Assembly: GCA_030844895.1 (NCBI GenBank)
Contig: JAUTDX010000722.1
Span: forward strand, 1-64,000
Reading direction: 5' to 3'
Source: Ambrosia x helenae
Lineage: Eukaryota; Streptophyta; Magnoliopsida; Asterales; Asteraceae
DNA length: 64,000 nt
The notes beneath the pieces were generated by a model. It searched no databases. It was not told the DNA's origin and was given only the letters and a program-made list of their open reading frames with translations. The first letter of the stretch is position 1; each line of letters opens with the position of its first letter. Below are positions 44,272 through 56,914 of this stretch, piece after piece. The position numbers and the translations under genes are program-made.

Positions 44272-45941
44272 GGTTTCTCTTCCATAATCCTTTAGTAAGT
44301 AATCATTCTCGTAGTTACAAAATTTTTATATATGGGAGTTCAGCTTTTGTAAGTTATATCAAGTAGGTCCTCTTACTTTCATTTTATTTGCGGTCAAGAG
44401 GCCCTTTATTCATTGTTTTTTATCATGAAATTCAAAACATGGCTTATTATTGATGTATTTAGCACATATTTTGAAGTTGTATTAATAGTACTTTTTTTTT
44501 GTTCTTCTCTGCACTTCCATAATTTTGGCTTGCTTGGTGTTTCCTTTTTCATGGTAGTCAAGAAAATTAGGAATATGGAAAAAGGGTTTCCTTTAATACT
44601 TTCTACTGTTTTCTGCAAATTTGTGGGTAGAAACCGTGTTTTTTTAATATATATAATTTGTTTCTATGATTAAGAGTATTGAGTTATTGATAAAATTTGT
44701 TGTTATAATACTATAGGATGTGTTCTTATGTTAGAATCTTGTGTTATTTATGCAATGGCATGTGCTCTTATGTTAGAATCAATGTTATTATTTTTAGTAA
44801 TATGGAGTTAGAATATGTATGCTCTTATGACGAATGTGTGAGGTGCAGTGTAACCCTCCAATGTCGTCATGTCTTTTCTTATTGTCATATCTTGTGTTTT
44901 CTGTTTATTTAAATAGCAACAATATCATCTTCAAGGCCAAATTCTAGGTGCTTATTTTTGCTATTATATTTTGCCTATTATTTACATAATAAACCTCGGA
45001 GAAACGCATTACCTTATTTAAAAGACTAAGTTGTTTCACATATACAATATATAAAAGAATTGGTGAGAAATATCAAACAACAAAACACATATTGTATGCC
45101 TGATTTAGAGTTCTTGTCTGCCTATTACATGTACGTGTAAATGCAACATATGGTTACATTGACCAACACATGACACCAAATGAAATGATTTCGTAATCAA
45201 TAAACTTACTAATGACAATATCTTATTAAACACCATTGGAGAACATTCAACTCTTGACCTGCATGCCACTCAACAAAACCACAACAACTACCCTACACAC
45301 CCCACAACATGAGCACTGAAAACAAATCATTAAAAAATCCCCCATCAAATATACAAAGGTATGATACTTTCACTTTTGTAAAGCAATATAGTTTTATACA
45401 CTTTCTATGACACGTATAATGAGTCAATACAGTTTAATGGTTATGTCAAAACCGATTCACTACATATTTAACCTATATTCATTACATGACATTTATACAT
45501 AATTTACACATATGAATATGTGCATATGTCTTATCCACATAAAAAGAAGTGTAACCACAAGCACAAGCCTTGAAAATTGTTCTAACTGGAACAAAACCAC
45601 AACTTCATTATACCATAAATAATAAGCTTATTAACTAACCATAGTATTTCAATAAACATCATCAACAAAAACGAATGATTTCATTTTATATTATCAACAA
45701 GATCTTTCTCTTTTTCTCTTCTGTGGCTACAGATGTACAATGAAAATATGACACAATTTGTAGTAGTCAACTAAATGGTTCAACGTTATTCCTTTGACGC
45801 AATTTGACTCTGTGTTACTCTGAACTAATAATATTCATTTTAAAAGAGACATGGCCACATAAAAACGTAGAGTTAGAGCGCAAGTTCAAACTGAATCATC
45901 ATACTATGCACCCCTAAATCACCAACCTAAGTGTAGTGTTT
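44272..45941. other. Helitron interior right of the copia, no gene
   Basis: AT-rich. The frame at 44413-44673 is hydrophobic low-complexity sequence. A 30-bp motif with TGTGYTCTTATGTTAGAATC is repeated at about 44718 and 44760. Confidence 0.5.
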
Positions 45942-45970
45942 CCCGCTGCATTGCGCGGGCACCCCACTAA

Positions 45971-46384
45971 TGTATATAGATAGCTGACATGCTTAGCCCA
46001 GTGAATCAAATTGGTCAATCCATTAACCCGTTTAATATAAACATGACAACATGCTAACCCACTTATGGCCCAATTAACATGGTTAGAACTTGATTATTAT
46101 TCACTAGCTCATTTGACACGATTAGAAAAATGAGTTAAAGGTGTCATGTTCATATTACACAATTTTTTTTATTTGTGTGTGGGTTAGGTTTAAGTTTTGA
46201 CATGAATAGAATATGGATCGTGTTCTGGTAATCAATTTAATCAGAAGACTCGAAACTCGTCAACCTGCCTATCGAACACGGTCTAGGTGAGAAGAAGCAA
46301 AAATTCATAATTCATTAACAATTCTAGAGATCTAACACAAAAATAACGCGCTTCCAACATTTTACGAATATAATAACCTAAGTT
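45971..46384. other. Spacer, no gene
   Basis: Nothing recognised apart from AT-rich sequence. Confidence 0.45.
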
Positions 46385-47215
46385 AGAATTTGGTATGCAT
46401 GAATGTGAGGCAGAATGGAATGGATCATTACGAGCGAATGAAAAATATGGTGTATGTAATTGAACAAAATCACTTATTACATAAGGCATTCCATTCCCTC
46501 AAAATCATTCCATCCAACCCTGTATTTTTTTTTATTCCATTCACCTTTTTACCCTTCATTAACATCAACACAACCCACCACCATTATCACCACACACCAT
46601 TGCTGCCACTCACCCAAAACCACCGTCGCCACCACCCTCCGCTGCCACCTACCCACGGCTGCCGATGACACCACCCATCACTACCTCCACTGATCACTAC
46701 TCTCCACCGATTTTATTCCTTCATTTTTCTTGTCTACCAAACAACACAAAGTAATAATTCACTTCATTCATATTTGGTAACCAAACAAGACATACAATGG
46801 TAATGATCCATTGCATTACCTCGTCCATTTCATTACCTCATATAATTAATTACTTTATTGTCTTCACTAACTTATATTGTAATAGTCAAAGTCGAATTGG
46901 TAACTGGTGGACCTACCAAAGGTGGTTCATGGACACTCATTTGGACTAATTATATAGGCGATCCTATTACGAGAATATTATCTAGATACCAAGGGTTTGT
47001 TTGGCATGTTGTAATGAATGAACCAGGTTAGAGGACGTACAAAGGAATGGAACGGATCATTATCATTCTATTGTCTTGTTTGTTAGACGGGAAAAGATGA
47101 AAGAATAAAATTGGTGGTGTGTGGCGGTGGTGGGTGGTGATGATAAATGGCGAAAGAGAGAATAGAATAAAAAAACAGGCGTTGGTGGTAAAGGAAACCG
47201 ATTTCATTGCCTTAC
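46385..47215. repeat. Related inverted blocks, possible MITEs
   Basis: GGAATGGATCATTAC (about 46420) is mirrored by GTAATGATCCATTGC (about 46800). A second block at 46985-47200 (ATGGAACGGATCATTA, then AATAAAATTGGTGGTGTG) is an inverted relative of 46560-46740. This looks like two copies of one small element in opposite orientation. Exact ends and target duplications not found. The (CCA)-rich frames here are not genes. Confidence 0.4.
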
Positions 47216-47220
47216 ACTAT

Positions 47221-47610
47221 CTCTAATGCTACGTGCGCCTTTAGCTGACATGTCATCTGCCACATCATACCCTTACAAATTCTTAAAACCCTTAGTTCAT
47301 CTCCAACCTTATAAATATCCTTAACCATCTTAATTTCCACATCATCACCTATTAACTACACATAATACTTAAATAAAATGTTTTTCTTTTACTTGGGGCC
47401 AACCACATTTGCAAAAACCAATAAAAACAAAACCCTTATGGAAGGGCTTAGAGGTTAAGGGCACATAAAGGACACAGTTTTACTATGACAAGGGCTTGCA
47501 AGGGCCTCACTTCAAGAGATGCATTAGAGGTACACACGAAGGATAAGCTTTCACGATGGTAAAGGCTTCTAAGAGCCTTTAGGGGCATCCCTCCAAGATC
47601 TGCATTGGAG
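47221..47610. repeat. Weak inverted-end element
   Basis: CTCTAATGC at 47221 and GCATTGGAG at 47602 are near-complementary, and the interior repeats AGGGGC/AAGGGCTT motifs. Possible MITE; no clear target duplication. Confidence 0.25.
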
Positions 47611-47632
47611 CTAGTCTTATATATTGATTTTG

Positions 47633-48790
47633 GACAAAATTATACAAATTGTCTTTTATTTATTACCTAAATTGCACCTGTTGTCCTTTGTCTTTCATTT
47701 GCACTCATTGTGTCCTTTATTTTCTCAATTTATTACACCCTCTGTCCTTTAGCCTAACTAAGTTAAAAAAGTTGGTTAACTTTATTTTCTAACTTTACAC
47801 TTTTAGCCCCTGTAGTTTTCTTAAGCCTTAACTCCAAGTAAAACGGCGAAACTAAGGCACGACATGAAACGAAGTCATAGGGCTTTTAAACTACATTAAA
47901 TTCTGATCAAAACCATAATTTTGAAGTAAAACGATTGATGAAAAACATATATTGTTTTTATAAAAACTCATTTTATATATAAACATACACATATATATAT
48001 AACTGAAGTTAGGCGAATTCACATCAAACATAACCCGACAAACATGAAACCTGACCAAAACTTGTTAAAAACTTATATCGAATCCAACCGATACAAACCG
48101 GATCGAAAAATGGTCAAAACCCGAACCAAACATGACCTGCGTTAACAAAAACGGATCCTACTCATTCAAATCGCACCCAAACTCAGATCTGAGCACACAT
48201 ACCTGTTTCTGAATCCAAATCGTACTAATATCCGAAATTCCGCACTAACATCTACAAAATCACACGTCACAAATTAGCAAATTTAAAACTTTAACGGACC
48301 CACTTGTAAAACCAGTCGATTATACTATAAATTCGAACCTTGTATAGATTTATACTTCATAATCGATCAGTTCTGTGCAAAACATATAAAAAACATCCAC
48401 TAAATCATTCACAATTTGAAGAACAAGAACAACCTAGTCGCAACTTTAATTGGTCGATTACACCTCTAAAACAAACAAGTAAGTATCATGTTATATATGG
48501 TTTGGATTGGAATTTGATGTTTTATAATAGCACTATGATTTCGTTAATTACCGTGGTCGAATTCGAGGTCAATCAAAATGGGTTCAAGGGTTAGGGTTCG
48601 ATCAAAACTACTGGGGCTAAAAGTGTAAAGTTAGAAAATAAAGTTAACCAACTTTTTTAACTTAGTTAGGCTAAAAGATAGAGGGTGTAGCAAATTGAGA
48701 AAACAAAGGACAGAATTAGTGCAAATGAAAGACAAAGGACAGAATGTGCGATTTGAGTAATAAATAAAGGATAATCTATGTAATTTTGTC
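47633..48790. mobile_element. MULE with ~190-bp terminal inverted repeats
   Basis: The left end, GACAAAATTATACAAATTGTC and on through AACTAAGTTAAAAAAGTTGG, is mirrored by the right end (48605-48790) with CCAACTTTTTTAACTTAGTT ... TAATTTTGTC. The flanks TTGATTTTG (47624-47632) and TCGATTTTG (48791-48799) form a 9-bp duplication with one mismatch. Long TIRs plus 9 bp are typical of Mutator-like elements. The 1.16-kb interior encodes no transposase; the 84-codon frame at 48340-48594 matches nothing. Confidence 0.8.
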
Positions 48791-48799
48791 TCGATTTTG

Positions 48800-49192
48800 T
48801 TTCCTAGTGTTTAATTTCCTTTTTGTGACTTTTGTAATCATATAACTTGCGACCCTCAATTAACAAAAGATGATTATCCTTTGAAACAAATTCTTATGGT
48901 ATCAGAGTATAGCCAAATAAAACCCTAAACAGTTGTCATCACCATGGGCGGCGACAAACCCGAGAATACTTAGAAACAACAACCAAGACAAAGAGATAGA
49001 TCATCACTCACCCTAGGTGGTGGAAGGGTGTTGGTGATGAATGGTGTTTTTTTATAAGGATTGGTGGTTTAGTTTACTTGGTAAAACAATTAGAGTTAAG
49101 GTGTTGCCCCATCTGATTTCAAAAGTTTCAAGCCCCGTTTTTCCCGAATTTAGTATAATTTAAGCGGTTTTAAAAAATTGTGCTTTACTAGT
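48800..49192. other. Spacer, no gene
   Basis: A Gly/Asp-coding fragment near 48944 (ATGGGCGGCGACAAACCC) follows a TGGTATCAGAGTATAG at 48898. This resembles a degenerate Met-tRNA primer site with the start of a gag, but no LTR can be seen. Confidence 0.35.
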
Positions 49193-50056
49193 TCTTATAT
49201 ATATTAATAGAAAGACAAAACTATATTAATAGAAAGACAAAACTACAGTGATCTAATATTATTGGCACACGTAATACTATTGGCCCACCTAAGTTTGTCC
49301 ACCAATTGAAGGAATGAAAGCAGCTTTTAGAGTATTTATTCATCAAACGTATACTTGTGAGTCAAAAGAAATTAGTGGCTCAACAAAAGGCTCATTTAAA
49401 GTTTGATGATATGTCCAAACCCATATTATTACGAACATGTCTCACCTTTAATTTGCTAACGTTCACTAACATTTAATTTTGTAATTTGGATACCTTTTTT
49501 TTTTCTTTTAGGCTATGGGGTGTACCTTCACATCAAGGGTGTTAAGGGGCATTAAATTGGCACTATGTTAACATGACATAAAAGAGAGAAAGTTAAAGGA
49601 ATTAGGTAGAGTTTAGAGGCATTAAACCATTTCCTTAAAGTGAGCTAGTATACTATTCATTTAGAGACACTTGAACAGTGTCAACAATAAACATACGCCG
49701 CCTACCGTTTTAACTCTTAACATGCACACCCTTTGTCCCTATCACCTTATGTATGTTTTTTGTATAGATAAGCAGATATAACTTAGGGCTGCCATTTTTT
49801 GAATATTTTGGGCTCCATATCAAGTCCACAACGGACAACCCAACTGTTGTAATGTTAAGGCTGGTCTGCAAAGTAATGGGCGGCGAGTTATTTTTTTACT
49901 CCCACGCAAGAATAATAGTCACTTAATGTTATCTTAATGTTCACCAAACCCTGAACACCACAGGAGCTGCCGCAGCGAAGTGCAATCCTTACCGTGCACC
50001 AAACCATCAACACAACAGAAGCTCCCGCGGTGAAGCGCGGGTAACCAAAACACTAG
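49193..50056 (+). mobile_element. Helitron 3' end; candidate short non-autonomous Helitron
   Basis: Hairpin CCCGCGGTGAAGCGCGGG (50023-50040) followed by CTAG (50053-50056) and T is a clear Helitron 3' terminus. One candidate 5' end is TCTTATATATATTAATAGAA at 49193, preceded by T and not the expected A. The alternative partner is the 5' end at 26966, which would make this the outer element of the nest. Confidence 0.5.
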
Positions 50057-50116
50057 TATAATATAATTTGGGGAAGGAAATAAAATAATTTTAGTCAACC
50101 ATGATGTATATGTAAT

Positions 50117-50306
50117 CAGAGGCGAAGGATGTGTTGGGCCAGGGGTGGCCCTGGCCCCCCCTGTTTTTTGGCGCAGTGGTATAAATTTGCAGTTTTCGTA
50201 GGTAAATTGAGTCCGGGTTGAGTCCGGCCCCCGCCGATTTGCCACTACCGATCGAAAAAAAATTGAGTCCGGCCCCTCCCGATTCAAAAACCAAGCTTCG
50301 CCACTG
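50117..50306. mobile_element. hAT-type MITE, perfect 8-bp target duplication
   Basis: Ends CAGAGGCGAAGGATG and CAAGCTTCGCCACTG, flanked by TATGTAAT at 50109-50116 and 50307-50314. The 190-bp interior has two copies of TTGAGTCCGGCCCC. Its termini resemble those of the MITE at 19204. Confidence 0.85.
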
Positions 50307-50314
50307 TATGTAAT

Positions 50315-51389
50315 CGAAGGCATATATTAATTACGCTGAACAACACGTGTTCATCCATATTGAAAACGATTTGTCACTCTCAAGTTTGACTGTCAATTTA
50401 TGTCTCACTTTCATCAACTTTATTTTCTTGGCCTCATTATTAAAAACAGATGTATCGTGCCTCATGCATGCATAGATAGCGATGGCATCACGGTCATTCC
50501 ATCCATTTTGATTTTTTGTTGTTTACTAGAACTTATACGTGCTCTATGTACCCATAGACTACACGGAGTGATGGACAAGGATAAGAGCCTCTGTCTCTCA
50601 CATAGGTCTTGGAGGGTTTTGTCTCCAAAGCATAAAAGGGAAGTCGTGATGAAGGTAAGGGACAAAGATAAATAGGCTAAAAAAGAAAAGGAGGGTGAGA
50701 AGAGGAGGGGGGGGGGGGGGGCAATGGCAGTAGAGATTCTCACAAGGGGCACTCCTAGGCAAAAAGGAAGGCAGGCCGGCGTGGAGGGGCTTTCCGTCCC
50801 CTCTCTATTCCCCGCTTCGTGTAGTGTAGTCTAGTCTTAGATCTATATATTTGGTAACTACGTATTATTATATATTTAAACCTTCAAGTTTATGAAAAGG
50901 AGACATATTTTCCATCACACCTATAATACATTAAGGTCAAGCCCTTTGTATATGTATTAGTTAAGAGAAAGGGTAAAATGAGAACATGGTTGAGTTTGAA
51001 GAATAGCAGGAACTTACTTTGTAACCACATATTTAATTTATTCAAAAAAGAATGTGTATTTGTAAATTAAAGTACAATAAAATATTAAATAGAAATTTAA
51101 AAGCAAACATTGGTGTGCTTGTTTTTTTACACCAGTGTAAAATCATCGTAATTTTTTTTTTCACTTTTTTACGGCGAAGTTACCCCTTTTTACGTTAGTA
51201 TGTAAAAGAAAATTTTAAATTCATATTTTACGTCGATGTTCCCACGGTTCTTCCAACTCAATTTTGTTTTCATTTAAACCTAATCCTATTAGTTAAATCC
51301 ACTTTAATATTCGTAATTTTAACTATTATTGGTTATTAGTACAAAGTAACTAACCCAGTTTTGTAATGGTTACATTATCTTTTTAGATT
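50315..51389. other. Spacer with G run, no gene
   Basis: A run of about 16 G at 50706-50721 lies in purine-rich sequence. No gene recognised. Confidence 0.5.
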
Positions 51390-51397
51390 GTTAATAT

Positions 51398-51487
51398 CAG
51401 GGTTGGCCCTGAGCATGGGTCGGGTGATCATCAGCTTAGGGCCCGACCCTTAAATGGGCGCGAATGTTTTTTAAAAATTTATACACA

Positions 51488-51529
<42 letters not shown>

Positions 51530-51674
51530 ATATTAAATTCTATATTTCGGATATATATTTGTGTTTTCTAGATTAAAGTCTTGTTAGTGTGCTAGCATCA
51601 TATTCATTTTTTTTAAATTCATTTTTACAAAATTTTGGGCCCAATTTTTTTTAGTGTTCTCAGAGTCGACCCTG
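51398..51674. mobile_element. hAT-like MITE with near-perfect 8-bp duplication
   Basis: Ends CAGGGTTGGCCCTGAG and CTCAGAGTCGACCCTG. Flanks GTTAATAT (51390-51397) and ATTAATAT (51675-51682) match at 7 of 8. An (AT)n repeat occupies about 51489-51533. Non-coding, 277 bp. Confidence 0.72.
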
Positions 51675-51682
51675 ATTAATAT

Positions 51683-52970
51683 TGGTATACCCCTTGTATA
51701 TATCTCTCTCTCAATATATAGTATATACATATATGTATATCTAGAGAGGGGGGAGGGGAAGGAGGTGTCCCATTAAATTTAATATATGCCTTTTTTTTAT
51801 CATACACCATCAAAATTTACCATTTTAATATTATGATGTTAATATAGTAAAAAAAAAAACACAAATTTGATGGTAGATGGATGTAAAAAACGTATGGTTT
51901 ACACCAATAAACCCAGTCTAATACACATGTTAGAAAAAATAACGATCATGATCGTTTTAAAACCAAACGATTGAATAAAAAATCATTCATTTTGTATCAC
52001 AACGTAGGATTTAATATTATACCATAATCTCTATAAATCCAAACACAACAACCCCCACCCCACAAAAAAAAAAAATAAAAAAAAATAACAAGATTATGCA
52101 ATAATCCCTAATATATTTTTCTATCTTATACTATTTCGTGAACCCAAAATCCGTATGAATAAGGTTTTAAGATTTTAGCAACAATCTCATGAAATCTGTT
52201 TTAAGATTCTAGGACATACGTCACGATTTTATAAAAATAATATTAATAAAAATAATAGAGACACACTCTTTATACATTTGGGAAAGTGTAATACATGTAC
52301 CATGTACTAATTTAAACTAACGTGAAACGCAACATAAAATGATTCAAACTAAGTTTTCAATAAGAGCTTGAACCGCGCCTTCTTGTATGATTCCGCTTCG
52401 TCTTTAACGAGAACTTGAACCATTTGTTTTTGTATGATCCGTCTTGGCTGCAAGAATGAACAAACGTATGTCGACGGTTTTGGCTGAGGCACGTGTTCAG
52501 CATACTTCCCTTAAAACAGATTTCACATCTCTACTCAAGATAATGCATCTTGTCTCTCATGGTACAACAACCGAAGTAGACTGTATTACGAAGAAGGTAA
52601 TGCGCCTAAGGTTACACTAGGTAAAATTATAGCACTAGAACTTGTGAAATCTTGTAGAGAGTACTCCTATCTATAGTACCCAACATATGGGTCAAGCCTT
52701 TCTTCTTCTCCAAGAATTCTTCATGTATTCATGTATATTCTTTTCTATAGATTCAAATAAGACATAAAGTCTACTATGTATACATGAACCATGGCTACTG
52801 AAAAGTCTAATTTGATTAGAGACTAAAATTTTCTTTATTAGCCATAAAACTCTAATTAAGTCTCATAAAAGAAAATTTACTCATGAGTTTGTCTTAAATT
52901 CACCAGATGTTAAAAATTATAATTTACTAAATTATAATTTCAATAAAATCCATTCACCATATTTCTAACA
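51683..52970 (-). repeat. AT-rich region ending in a possible copia LTR
   Basis: On the minus strand a TGTTAGAAATATGGTGAATG start at 52970 resembles copia LTR starts. 52370-52700 (two related CTTGAACC...TGTATGATCC blocks) could be its body. I cannot place the other end, a primer site or a target duplication. Confidence 0.3.
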
Positions 52971-54210
52971 GTTTTATGATATGCTTAAACTTTGGTTTTG
53001 CTTTATAGGTATTATTAGCATTATGATAATTCAACTATATATCTGTAGTTATTATATTTTCAGATGTTATGAATAGTTAGAACCATTTTCACCACACGTT
53101 TGAGTCTGCCTGGACCTGATAGAAAATGAACAAACACAAAGATATTTCTTTGCTTGAAGACCTATGTCTTAAGGTTTCCCGCTGTGCGCTTGACCTGATA
53201 GAAATTGAGCTACGGGGAAGCTATCCATATTGCGGACATATGATGCAACTAGTGGTTGCCAGTTTTCACTAGTTGTGGGTTGCCATGTGCCTGTTATCTA
53301 AAAAAGTATCAAAATACAGGTATACATACTAAACATGTTTCTTCATTAAGTTTATACCACTAAAGTTTTAACAATATTTTGTTTTTCTATAGGTCGCAAA
53401 ATTCCACTCGACTCAATAAACATATTTTAGCGGAAGATTGATTTTAAACCATCAAAGAGCAAGAGTTAAGAGATTGACCTGGATATGGAATTTGATGAAG
53501 TGAAACAACAAATGAGGGCACAAGCCCCAGAAGTAAAATGACGTGTGCGATACTACACATAATTTTGCAATGGTTTTAACACACCTTTGGTTTTAATATT
53601 TATAAAAATGGTTTAGACTTTAACATTAAAACACACACACAAAAAGGCAAGTGTACCCTGTCATATATGTAGTAAGCTGAGATAAGAACCAAGTATCGAT
53701 CCATGGACGCGCGCGGAGCAATAGCACTAAAACTCTATCCTCGATTTACTAGTAGAAAAAGGTAGTGGAAGTTTTGTTTAAACTAAATTAATTCTAAAAC
53801 ATATAGTTAACATATGTAAGACTCCAAATACAAAATATAACTATAAAGATAATATAATACCAATCCTAGCATGCCATCTACATATCATATGATATAAAGA
53901 AGTGTGATCAACATTCCCATTTTCAGACAATTAGTATCCCTTTCGGGAATCCTAACATGACAACTATACGAAAAGCTAACACGATAGACACACGTTAACC
54001 ACCTCAAGTTATTCATTAGCGAGCAGCTGATATGATCTCATGAGAATCTTCTAAAGATAAGTTAGTCATCCGTTAAGAGTTTTCTAACCTCACTAATCAA
54101 GGAAAGCAATACCGAATACACAATACAACCACCGAGAGACTAGCATCATTTTACCAACTTTGAACACAAATCTACCAAGATTGCCATTTTAACCAAAAAG
54201 GCACAAGCTC
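52971..54210. other. Intergenic, no gene
   Basis: GACCTGATAGAAA occurs twice (about 53113 and 53190) in short coding-like sequence that I cannot assign. Otherwise AT-rich. Confidence 0.4.
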
Positions 54211-55011
54211 GCAAGATGGAGGTAGCAGAAATGAGGATGCTAAGGTGGATGTGCGGGCACACTAGGGTAGACCGAATAAGAAATGAAGTTATTAGGGAAA
54301 GGTTAGGGGTAGCTAGCATATCAGACAAGATTAAGGAGGGTAGATTAAGATGGTATGGGCATGTGAAAAGGAGGCAAATGACGTCTCCGGTTAGAGTAGT
54401 GGAAACCTCTCGGTAGAGGGAAAGAGGTGTAGAGGAAGACCCAAATTAACTTGGGATGAGAGGATTAGGCATGATTTAATAGAGATGCATCTCTCTGAGG
54501 ACATGGTCGAGGATAGAGCTTCGTGGAGGCATAAGATTAAGGTTAAGGATTAGTAGGGAGGGTTTAGTTCTATCGTAGCGTGGTCCTAGGAGCTTAGACT
54601 TTGTCCTTCAACTAGGGGGAGGTCCGCATAGGTGACTTATATTAGTGTTTTTACGGGTTATGTTGCTTTTATGGTGTATATACCTTTGTTTGACTATTCC
54701 ACGTCTTCATGTTTCTATAAACTTATCAACACTTTATTATTTATTTTATTTCATTTATTATTATTATTACTATTATTATTATTATTTTTAGTTTTTAGTA
54801 TTCTTTATTTATTTAGTTATTTTTATTTTATTTTATTTTATTTTATTTTATTTTTGCTTGTCGTTTGTGTGTTATCGAGCCGGGGGTCTCTCTGGAAGCA
54901 GCCTCTTTATCCGTAAGGATAAGGGTAAGGTTTGCCTACATCTCACTCTCCTCAGACCCTACTCTTAGCTTTGCTAAGTGTGGGATTCACTAGGTAAGGT
55001 TGGTTGGTTGG
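54211..55011 (+). pseudogene. RTE-type LINE, 5'-truncated 3' end
   Basis: The last part of ORF2: VAEMRMLRWMCGHTRVDRIR, NEVIRERLGVASISDKIKEG, RLRWYGHVKRR (54213-54415). A frame change then leads to GRPKLTWDERIRHDLIEMHL and SEDMVEDRASWRHKIKVKD, stop near 54553. The 3' UTR has an (A/T)-rich part with TTTTATTTTA repeats, then the conserved GAGCCGGGGGTCTCTCTGGA block and a tail of TTGG repeats (54998-55010) in place of poly(A). Typical of plant RTE elements. Dead by truncation and frameshift. Confidence 0.85.
54826..54855. repeat. (TTTTA)n microsatellite
   Basis: Six near-perfect TTTTA units in the LINE 3' UTR. Confidence 0.85.
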
Positions 55012-55259
55012 TAACTACCAAAGATCATTGAACCGTGTCAGAGATTGGTAACAACACCATTAAGCTTTTTAAACCCTTTTACGTGCCGGTAAGCATTTAT
55101 TATCATTATTTAACTAACTTTAAACCAAACCAATATCCGGTTACAGTTTCATGGTGTAAACTTATTAACAAGTTAACTAGTCTACTACCGAATGATTAAA
55201 CGAACGGTTTTTCAACATGTATCCCCTAACAACACCATTGGATGGTGTTGCAGGGGTTA

Positions 55260-56221
55260 GCGGAGATGGATAGAGCCTGAGGTAACATCGGGACTCATAC
55301 GCCTTCGGATCAGTTGATTAATCCGGTGTACCAGCCGCCATTTCAGGAGCTGGTTGTAGAGTTTTTTTCATCTTTTAGTTTCGCACCACGACCAGCTAGT
55401 CTACCAGCGGATGAGGACTTGTGGAGATATCTTTCCAGTTAGCTTTCCTGACATTCGAGATGCCTCTCCAGAAGCTTTCGTAGCGTACCAATTTTTTCAC
55501 ACAGCCCTAGACGGTTATGTTATTGTACACCAACGGGATCAGAGAGGCTTCTAAGTTTCCACAACTCAATTTTAGGAGGGCGATCTCCAATAATCGATTT
55601 GGTAAATTCAAATCGAGGATCACCCACATTAAAGTCCCGCTTGTACCTGTACTTGCATAGGCTGATTGCCACATCTATTGCGCCACACGAACATAACCGC
55701 GAGTGGTGCACTTCTACTGACCTGCTCTTTTTATACTGCCTGCTATACTGTAGGTCGTACGCCTTGTTATGGTGTTTGGCTAGACCCGCAGCTGTCCCTG
55801 ACAATCTAGCCGTCGAGATTGGATTGACACTCAGTGATAGGCATGCCGCACAAGTTTGATGGGCTCAACATCTGAATTCATGTTGTGCAAGGCCGCCTTT
55901 TTTTTCCACAAGCCGTTGCCGGAGGTCATCCTGATTATCCAAGAGGAGCAGCAACCCAACGAGGTGGCGGACGATCCGATCGATGTTGATGTGCTGCTGT
56001 TGGGAATACCGTAACCGCCACCACCGTTGTTGCCTCAGTATCCACAACACGTTTACGAGCACATGCCTCTAGGGGTAGTGGCTTTGTTTAGGAGGTTGAG
56101 CGCATTTTTCAACTTCTCTAGGTGGATGGTGTGGGTTATTGAGTCGGAGGCAAAGAGGAGACGCCTTGTGGGTATGGAGCCCTGACCACCGCCGCTACGA
56201 CGTGATGAGGATGATGATTAG
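55260..56221 (+). pseudogene. Athila-like gypsy ORF (putative plant transposon protein), decayed
   Basis: Plus-strand frames contain LINPVYQPPFQELVVEFFSS and FAPRPASLPADEDLW near the start. At 55599-55859 come RLYLYLHRLIATSIAPHEHN and REWCTSTDLLFLYCLL, then drifted Pro-rich and basic parts up to a terminal Asp-rich stop near 56220. The order resembles the large hypothetical ORFs of Athila-type gypsy elements known from sunflower relatives (recall, no search). At least five stops or shifts. No LTR visible. Confidence 0.6.
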
Positions 56222-56689
56222 ATTGTACTGTCTATCTTTTGTATATTGAATTCAGTTGTATTTTGGTTTTCTTTTGTATGAACAAACTTATTGTTATCTA
56301 TATTCAGTTTCAGTTATTTATGTTTGTTATATTTTTTTCAACAATGTTTAGTAATGCTCAATTAGTTATATAATTACAATGTTGTAAACGTAATAAATGT
56401 ATAACATGTATAAACGTTTCAAAATCTAAAAAAAATTAAAAATTTACCGAATCTGTAGACAGGAGATTTCAAATGCAATGAAATACAATGAGCAAGCGAA
56501 ATATAATATAACGCACAATTTTCAAATAAAAAATCATTGAAACACACAAATATACAACCTTTCAACCAAAAAATTCATAGGTGTTTGATATGAATCCTGT
56601 AGGTCTATGTGAGACGTATTTGACCATAAAATCTAACTTACCATATCTATTAATACGAGGTCACCTAATATGTCTCGTATAAACCAGTG
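56222..56689. other. AT-rich spacer, no gene
   Basis: Nothing recognised. Confidence 0.5.
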
Positions 56690-56880
56690 AATGACACTGG
56701 TACCCCGTTACCAGCATGGGTTCACCGCCGCCGTGGTTACAGGTTGTGAGATTCTGGTAGTCCCGTGAAGAGTTTCTGTGGTATATCTCACGTGTGCAAA
56801 GGAGAGAGAGAGAGAGAGAGAGGCAGAGGAGAGAGGGAAACCAGGTGCTCCACGGATGCTTCACTAGTGGTGCTGCCGGT
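56690..56880. repeat. Relative of the MITE at 14149; GA repeat
   Basis: CTGGTACCCCGTTACCAGCA, CACCGCCGCCGTGGT and CTGGTAGTCCCGTGAA parallel the interior of 14175-14240. A (GA)n run lies at 56802-56822. Ends of the element are not clear. Confidence 0.5.
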
Positions 56881-56914
56881 TGGAAGGGTTGACGAGTGGT
56901 GATCTAGTTGTTAG

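Larger units (their letters stand above)
27307..45970 (+). mobile_element. Helitron interrupted by a SIRE-like copia element
   Basis: The 5' end, TCTATACTATATTATAAAGC, is preceded by A (27306). At the 3' end, hairpin CCCGCTGCATTGCGCGGG (45942-45959) is followed 7 bases later by CTAA (45967-45970), then T. That is the Helitron signature with an A/T target. Removing the 16.4-kb copia insertion and one GTCTT copy leaves about 2.3 kb (27307-27888 plus 44272-45970), a normal size for a non-autonomous Helitron. I see no Rep/helicase and no recognisable captured exon in the remaining parts. Confidence 0.75.

Noticed and set aside
44413..44673. 86-codon membrane-like ORF
   Set aside because: AT-rich Helitron interior; hydrophobic by base composition, no family resemblance.
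48898..48960. TGGTATCAGAGTATAG as a functional primer binding site
   Set aside because: It matches the Met-tRNA site only in the first 11 bases, with no LTR before it and only a hint of gag after it.
54632..54916. 94-codon hydrophobic ORF
   Set aside because: It lies in the T-rich, TTTTA-repeat 3' UTR of the RTE LINE.
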